DNA from: Pseudomonas sp. SID14000
GTDB taxonomy: Bacteria > Pseudomonadota > Gammaproteobacteria > Pseudomonadales > Pseudomonadaceae
NCBI RefSeq assembly: GCF_002165135.1
Contig: NZ_NFZQ01000002.1
Location: forward strand, 1 to 64,000
Length of the DNA stretch: 64,000 nt
Reading direction: 5' to 3'
Below the pieces are notes generated by a model, which made no database searches, was not told where the DNA came from, and saw nothing but the letters and a program-made list of their open reading frames with translations. Each line of letters starts with the position of its first letter. The stretch's first letter is position 1. This document shows positions 59,917-64,000 of the stretch, in pieces. A program made the translations under genes and the position numbers.

Positions 59917-60108
59917 TTAACCCAAGGTTAACCCTTTCCTGCCAACGCAGGTCCAGTACACCGGTGCCAGGCCGCCAGCGGTGCTTGCCATGCCGACGCA
60001 GCGGTGGTTGCATTGTTCCATGAGCCAGATATCGATGAGTTGACCATGCCTGAGGCGATAGGTACCGAAGCGTTCGGCATCGGTGTGATGGACTCCAGGG
60101 CGGTCCTG
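59917..60108 (-). other. Possible small gene remnant upstream of dsbD
   Basis: On the minus strand a stretch reads protein-like (TDAERFGTYRLRHGQLIDIW, then EQCNHRCVGMAS and PVYWTCVG), with stop at 59917. No start codon with a ribosome site is seen at a fitting point. It fills the 246-base gap between dsbD and the MobA-like gene. It may be a remnant or a chance open frame. Confidence 0.25.
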
Positions 60109-60128
60109 CGGCAGTGTCGGGTGGTGCT

Positions 60129-60695
60129 GTGAGCGTCGTCGCGCTGGTGCTGGCGGCAGGCAGCGCCAGGCGTTTTGGCGCTGACAAGCGCCGGGCGGCC
60201 CTGTCCGATGGTCGCAGCCTGCTGGCGCATAGCGTTGAGCGCGCCTGGGCAGCATTCGATGACGTGCGCGTGGTATTGCGCGAAGGCGAGCGGGGCGAGG
60301 ATTTCGGGCTGCCTGCCGCTTGCCGCATTGTCGTCAGTCCCCTGGCCGCCGCAGGCATGGGGCATAGCCTGGCTGCCGGTGCCGGGTCGTTGCTCGACAG
60401 CCAGGCGCAGGCGGTGGCGATCCTGCTGGGTGATATGCCCTGGATCGAACCGGCAACCTTGCTTCGGCTGGCGGAGGCGGTTACCGCATCGACCATCGTG
60501 TTGCCGCGCCATGCGGGGCAGCAGGGGCATCCGGTGATCTTCGGGCGTGATTTCTGGCCGACGTTGGGGCGGCTGAGCGGGGATGAAGGGGCGCGGGCGG
60601 TGTTGCGGGCGCATCAGGGGTGCTGTGTGGTGGTCGAAGTGGATGATGCTGGTGTGTTGCTGGATGTGGATATGCCGCAGGCGCTGCAAGACTGA
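60129..60695 (+). CDS. MobA-like NTP transferase (molybdenum cofactor cytidylyl- or guanylyltransferase type)
   Basis: A 188-residue nucleotidyltransferase with the nucleotide-binding signature VALVLAAGSARRFGADKR, the later AAGMGHSLAAG and the metal-binding GDMPW. It resembles MocA/MobA-like proteins that finish molybdenum cofactor. GTG 60129 was chosen, as the family starts just before VALVLAAG; GTG 60114 is possible. It might serve xanthine dehydrogenase, but is far from it. Confidence 0.88.
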   Translation: MSVVALVLAAGSARRFGADKRRAALSDGRSLLAHSVERAWAAFDDVRVVLREGERGEDFGLPAACRIVVSPLAAAGMGHSLAAGAGSLLDSQAQAVAILLGDMPWIEPATLLRLAEAVTASTIVLPRHAGQQGHPVIFGRDFWPTLGRLSGDEGARAVLRAHQGCCVVVEVDDAGVLLDVDMPQALQD

Positions 60696-60780
60696 AGGCG
60701 AACGCCCTCCAAAAAGGTCCATAATCCTCCCTTAATCCGCCCAAGGTGCAATGTCAGCCACACCACTGCAGGAGCCCACC

Positions 60781-61464
60781 ATGCACGTTCTGCTCTGCGA
60801 GGACGACGACCTGATCGCCGCCGGCATCTGCGCCGGCCTTGCCGCCCAGGGCCTGACCGTGGACCGTGTGGGCAATGCCGCCGATGCACGTGCGATGCTG
60901 CAGGCGGCGCAGTTCGACGTGATGATCCTCGACCTTGGCCTGCCCGACGAAGACGGCCTGAAGCTGCTGCGCCGCCTGCGCGAGAAAGGCGAGACACTGC
61001 CCGTGCTGGTGCTCACCGCGCGTGATGCGGTCACCGACCGGGTCGATGGCCTGCAGGCCGGTGCCGACGACTACCTGCTCAAGCCCTTCGACCTGCGCGA
61101 GCTGGCCGCACGCCTGCACAGCCTGCTGCGGCGGGTGGCCGGGCGGGCGGTGAATGTGATCCAGCACGGCCCGCTGCGCTATGACCCGAGCAGTTGCGAG
61201 GCAACCCTGGCCGGCCAGCCGGTCGACCTATCCCGGCGCGAACAGGCATTGCTCCAGGCGCTGCTGCAGAACCCCGGGCGGGTGCTGTCCAGTGAGCAGC
61301 TCAAAGACTGCGTGTACGGCTTCAGCGACGAAGTCGAGAGCAATGCCCTGAACGTGCATATCCACCACCTGCGGCGCAAGCTGGGCAACGGCATCGTCGA
61401 GACCGTGCGCGGTCTGGGCTACCGCCTGGGCCCTGCGCAGGCGCCGGAGGAGGCCGCATCATGA
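60781..61464 (+). CDS. OmpR-family response regulator (QseB/PmrA-like)
   Basis: A 227-residue regulator. The receiver domain has D8/D9, phospho-acceptor D51 (VMILDLGLP) and the LKPF lysine; the C-terminal winged helix has NALNVHIHHLRRKLG. ATG 60781 with AGGAG upstream. It overlaps the kinase gene by four bases, so they form a pair. The signal is not evident. Confidence 0.93.
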   Translation: MHVLLCEDDDLIAAGICAGLAAQGLTVDRVGNAADARAMLQAAQFDVMILDLGLPDEDGLKLLRRLREKGETLPVLVLTARDAVTDRVDGLQAGADDYLLKPFDLRELAARLHSLLRRVAGRAVNVIQHGPLRYDPSSCEATLAGQPVDLSRREQALLQALLQNPGRVLSSEQLKDCVYGFSDEVESNALNVHIHHLRRKLGNGIVETVRGLGYRLGPAQAPEEAAS

Positions 61465-62783
61465 GCCTGCGGGTACGGCTGAGCCTGATCCTGGGCAGCG
61501 CCTTCGTGATCATCTGGGTGTTGGCCGCCGCGTGGATGCTGCGCGACTTGCGCCAGCAGATGATGTTCTCCCTCGACCAGCGCCTGGTGGCTTCGGCGCG
61601 CATGGTCGCCGGGCTGATCGATCAGCTGCCGCAGCCGCTGACCGCCAAGGGTGGGGAGGCGCACATTTCCGCCGACCAGTTCAGCGTGCCGGATGGCATG
61701 GCCTGCCAGGTCAGTTCGCTGCGTGGCGAGATCCTCGCCAGCAACCACAAGCACGATGGCGTCATGGACGATGAACGCAGCGGTTTCCGTGACCAGACCA
61801 TCGACGATGCGCTGTGGCGCACCTTTACCTACAACCATGGCGATGTGCGCATCACCACTGCCGACCGGCACATGGAGCGCGAGGCGCTGAACCAGTCGAT
61901 CCTGCTGGTGGCCTCGGCACCGGTGCTGATGGCGCTGCTTGGCAGCCTGGGGTTGTTGTGGATCGGCCTGGGCAAGGGCCTGGAGCCGCTTAACCGCATG
62001 CGCGATGCTTTGCGCCGCCGGCGTGCGGACAGCGTCGAGCCACTGCAGGTGGCGGGTATGCCCAGCGAGCTGCAACCGTTGCTGGAAACCCAGAACCAGC
62101 TGTTCCTGCGCATTGCCCAGACCATCGAACGTGAGCGGCGCCTGACCGACGATGCCGCGCACGAACTGCGCAGCCCGCTGACAGCGATCAAGACTCACCT
62201 GCAGGTAGCACGGATGACCGATGGCGCCGTACGCGAGCAGGCGCTGGAGCATGCCGAGCAGGGCGCTGACCGCATGCACCGCACGCTTGAGCAGTTGTTG
62301 ATGCTGGCGCGGGTGGAAGGCAGCCTGTCGTTCGAGGATGGCGTGCAGTGCAGCGCCGAGCAGGTGGCCCGGCAGGCGGTACAGGATGCCGGCGGCGGTG
62401 ACAATCGGCGGATCGTGTTGCGCTTGCCTGAAGCAGCTACGCAGATCTACCTGGGCATGCCGGCACCGTTGGCGGTGGCAGCGCTGCGCAACCTGCTGGA
62501 TAACGCCCTGCGCCATGGCGGCAACGAGACGGTGGAGCTTGAGGTGCAGATGGCTGACGGCCAGGTGGGCTTTCTGGTGCGCGACCATGGGCCGGGGATT
62601 GCCGAGTCGGACCTGGAACACCTGACCGAGCGCTTCTGGCGTAACGGGCAAAGTGGTGGCTGCGGGTTGGGGCTGGCGATCGTGCAGGCGATCGTGCAGC
62701 GTTGTGCTGGTAGCCTGAAGTTCGACAGCCGCAGTGATGGCTTGCGAGTGCTCTTGCAGGTGCCGGCGCGCTCGGGGCATTGA
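61461..62783 (+). CDS. Sensor histidine kinase (QseC/PmrB-like)
   Basis: A 440-residue membrane kinase: helix 1 (LILGSAFVIIWVLAAAWML), periplasmic sensor part (about 35-145), helix 2, then H-box DDAAHELRSPLTAIK with H234, N-box LRNLLDNALRHG and DHGPG / GGCGLGLAI ATP-binding motifs. It pairs with the overlapping response regulator. The sensor domain has no motif that names a ligand. Confidence 0.93.
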   Translation: MSLRVRLSLILGSAFVIIWVLAAAWMLRDLRQQMMFSLDQRLVASARMVAGLIDQLPQPLTAKGGEAHISADQFSVPDGMACQVSSLRGEILASNHKHDGVMDDERSGFRDQTIDDALWRTFTYNHGDVRITTADRHMEREALNQSILLVASAPVLMALLGSLGLLWIGLGKGLEPLNRMRDALRRRRADSVEPLQVAGMPSELQPLLETQNQLFLRIAQTIERERRLTDDAAHELRSPLTAIKTHLQVARMTDGAVREQALEHAEQGADRMHRTLEQLLMLARVEGSLSFEDGVQCSAEQVARQAVQDAGGGDNRRIVLRLPEAATQIYLGMPAPLAVAALRNLLDNALRHGGNETVELEVQMADGQVGFLVRDHGPGIAESDLEHLTERFWRNGQSGGCGLGLAIVQAIVQRCAGSLKFDSRSDGLRVLLQVPARSGH

Positions 62784-62798
62784 TCTTTATCGCTTGCC

Positions 62799-62832
62799 CC
62801 GGCCTCTTCGCGGGTCAACCTGCTTCCACAGG
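62799..62832. repeat. Diverged REP after the kinase gene
   Basis: CCGGCCTCTTCGCGGGTCAA-CCTGCTTCCACAGG, with two arm mismatches. Confidence 0.65.
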
Positions 62833-63044
62833 TACTGCAACAACCCTGAGATCTGTGCCAGAAGAGCGCGTATAGCTGTGGCGGCGACGGTATTGCTCAA
62901 ATTCCGTCAGTCAATCACTTGATTTCCACGGCTTTCCCGACTTCTATCAAAGAAGACCTCTGCCAAACGTAGCGTTGGCAGTAGCCGTTACTGGCGCAGT
63001 ATGGTCATGGAGCGTACCCATTACCCAACTGCCCAGGTCCGACC

Positions 63045-63524
63045 ATGGCCAACAAGACCCTGCGCATCCTCATTGCCGACGCCCACCCGTGCCAGCGCCT
63101 GCAGCTGGAACGGCTGCTCAATGGCCTGGGCTACTACCGGATAGCGCCAGTGGAGAGCTTCGAGGAGCTGCAGCGCCTGGTGCTGTGTGCCTTGCAGCCT
63201 TTCAACCTGCTGTTGGGCAATATCGAACTGGCCAGCCATGTCGGGGTCGACCTGGCGCGCTTCTGCCGCGTCAGCACACAGATCCAGCATGCCCTGCTTT
63301 ATCACTCTGCCCAGTTGAGAGTGCCCTCGGTGCCGCAGACCGAGCGCCAGGCCGTCAGCCTGAGCCTGCCCCAGGTGCCCGATAACGAGGCGCTGGAGGC
63401 GTTCATGGCGATCATCGATACGCCGCTACCGGTCGGCAAGCTGCCGCTGCCGGGTGCCATGCCGGCTGCTACGGTGCGGCCACGGCCGCGGACCAATTTC
63501 GCGCACACGGTGTTCAACCGCTGA
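63045..63524 (+). CDS. Stand-alone degenerate receiver-like protein
   Basis: A 159-residue protein whose first 125 residues look like a CheY-type receiver (LRILIADAHPCQRLQLERLL then NGLGYYRIAPVESFEELQRL). The usual phospho-Asp is absent: the aligned segment reads NLLLGNIELA (G58/N59), and only one acidic residue (D12) of the first pocket remains. A short Pro-rich tail follows, with no output domain. It may act as a phosphorylation-independent adaptor. It lies downstream of the two-component pair with its own 261-base upstream gap. Confidence 0.7.
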   Translation: MANKTLRILIADAHPCQRLQLERLLNGLGYYRIAPVESFEELQRLVLCALQPFNLLLGNIELASHVGVDLARFCRVSTQIQHALLYHSAQLRVPSVPQTERQAVSLSLPQVPDNEALEAFMAIIDTPLPVGKLPLPGAMPAATVRPRPRTNFAHTVFNR

Positions 63525-63596
63525 AGCCGCAGCGGGCGGGGCAAGGGGGCTGCTATTTGCTATCCTCTTGCCCTTTGCCGATTTGCGGACCCTGCC

Positions 63597-64000
63597 ATGA
63601 CTGCCATCGATACCGCTCGCCCGCCCCGGTTCAGCCGCGGCGATCACCGGACCCTGGGCCTGGCGGCGTTGGGCGGCGCCCTGGAAATCTACGATTTCAT
63701 CATTTTCGTGTTCTTTGCGCTGACCCTCAGCCAGCTGTTCTTCCCGCCCGAAATGCCCGAATGGTTGCGCCTGCTGCAAAGCTTCGGGATCTTCGTCACC
63801 GGCTACCTGGCGCGGCCACTGGGTGGCATCCTGATGGCACACTTCGCCGATCATCTGGGGCGCAAGCGGGTCTTCAGCCTGAGCATCCTGATGATGGCCC
63901 TGCCGTGCCTGTTGATCGGGGTGATGCCGACCTACGCCGACATCGGCTATGCGGCGCCGCTGATCCTGCTGGCCTTGCGCATCCTGCAGGGCGCAGCGGT
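63597..64000 (+). CDS. MFS transporter, metabolite:proton symporter type (cut by window edge)
   Basis: The first 134 residues of a major-facilitator transporter are visible. LGGALEIYDFIIFVFFALTL and FGIFVTGYLARPLGGILMAH, then FADHLGRKRVF (the loop 2-3 motif), are typical of the ProP/citrate:proton (MHS) branch. ATG 63597 is the likely start. The rest lies beyond the window. Confidence 0.85.
   Translation, partial: MTAIDTARPPRFSRGDHRTLGLAALGGALEIYDFIIFVFFALTLSQLFFPPEMPEWLRLLQSFGIFVTGYLARPLGGILMAHFADHLGRKRVFSLSILMMALPCLLIGVMPTYADIGYAAPLILLALRILQGAA

Overview
The window is chromosomal DNA from a fluorescent pseudomonad of the Pseudomonas putida group. The reasons are high-GC codon use, many P. 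putida-type REP palindromes between genes, the gene order smc-zipA-ligA-4.5S RNA-dnaX-ybaB-recR, an Anr/HemN/Cco block with two cbb3 oxidase operons, and a PvdS/PfrI-type iron-starvation sigma factor. This is inference from recognised gene content; no database was searched.

Region 1 (1-18.0 kb) is a purine-catabolism block. The left edge holds the tail of an IS110-type transposase beside a REP. The minus-strand run puuE-uraD-allA-puuD-urate/xanthine permease is followed by two OmpK/Tsx-like porins. hiuH is divergent from puuE. An AzgA-type purine permease and a GntR regulator are divergent from each other. After aqpZ come guaD, xdhC, xdhB and xdhA on the minus strand. Together they import purines, convert guanine to xanthine and urate, and take urate through 5-hydroxyisourate, OHCU, allantoin and allantoate to ureidoglycolate and glyoxylate; the allantoate step is not encoded here. 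Two recurring palindromes, TTGTRTACAA and YTGAC-N6-GTCAA, sit before these transcription units and are candidate operators.

Region 2 (18.0-26.2 kb) is core: a second GntR regulator, smc, zipA, ligA and the 4.5S (SRP) RNA.

Region 3 (26.2-33.8 kb) is an accessory insertion between the 4.5S RNA and dnaX. It has lower GC, orphan proteins, a truncated coding remnant, an IS3-family transposase tail, and a two-gene ABC-type ATPase plus DUF4435/TOPRIM-like pair that resembles the anti-phage PARIS system (AriA/AriB). Two lipoproteins, a MerR regulator with its target DUF2938 membrane protein, and an orphan periplasmic binding protein follow.

Region 4 (33.8-53 kb) is core and microaerobic respiration: dnaX, ybaB, recR, apt, then anr, hemN, a SafE-like membrane protein, ccoSIHG, and two complete tandem cbb3 oxidase operons (ccoNOQP-1 and ccoNOQP-2). 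ANR boxes lie upstream of hemN and ccoN2, with a weaker one upstream of ccoG.

Region 5 (53-64 kb) holds a hydrolase, ppnP, a DEDDh exonuclease, another orphan binding protein, pfrI with a Fur box, a periplasmic thiol-redox cluster (dsbG, a membrane-anchored TlpA-like protein, dsbD), a MobA-like nucleotidyltransferase, a QseB/QseC-like two-component pair, a stand-alone degenerate receiver protein, and the start of an MFS transporter cut by the window edge.
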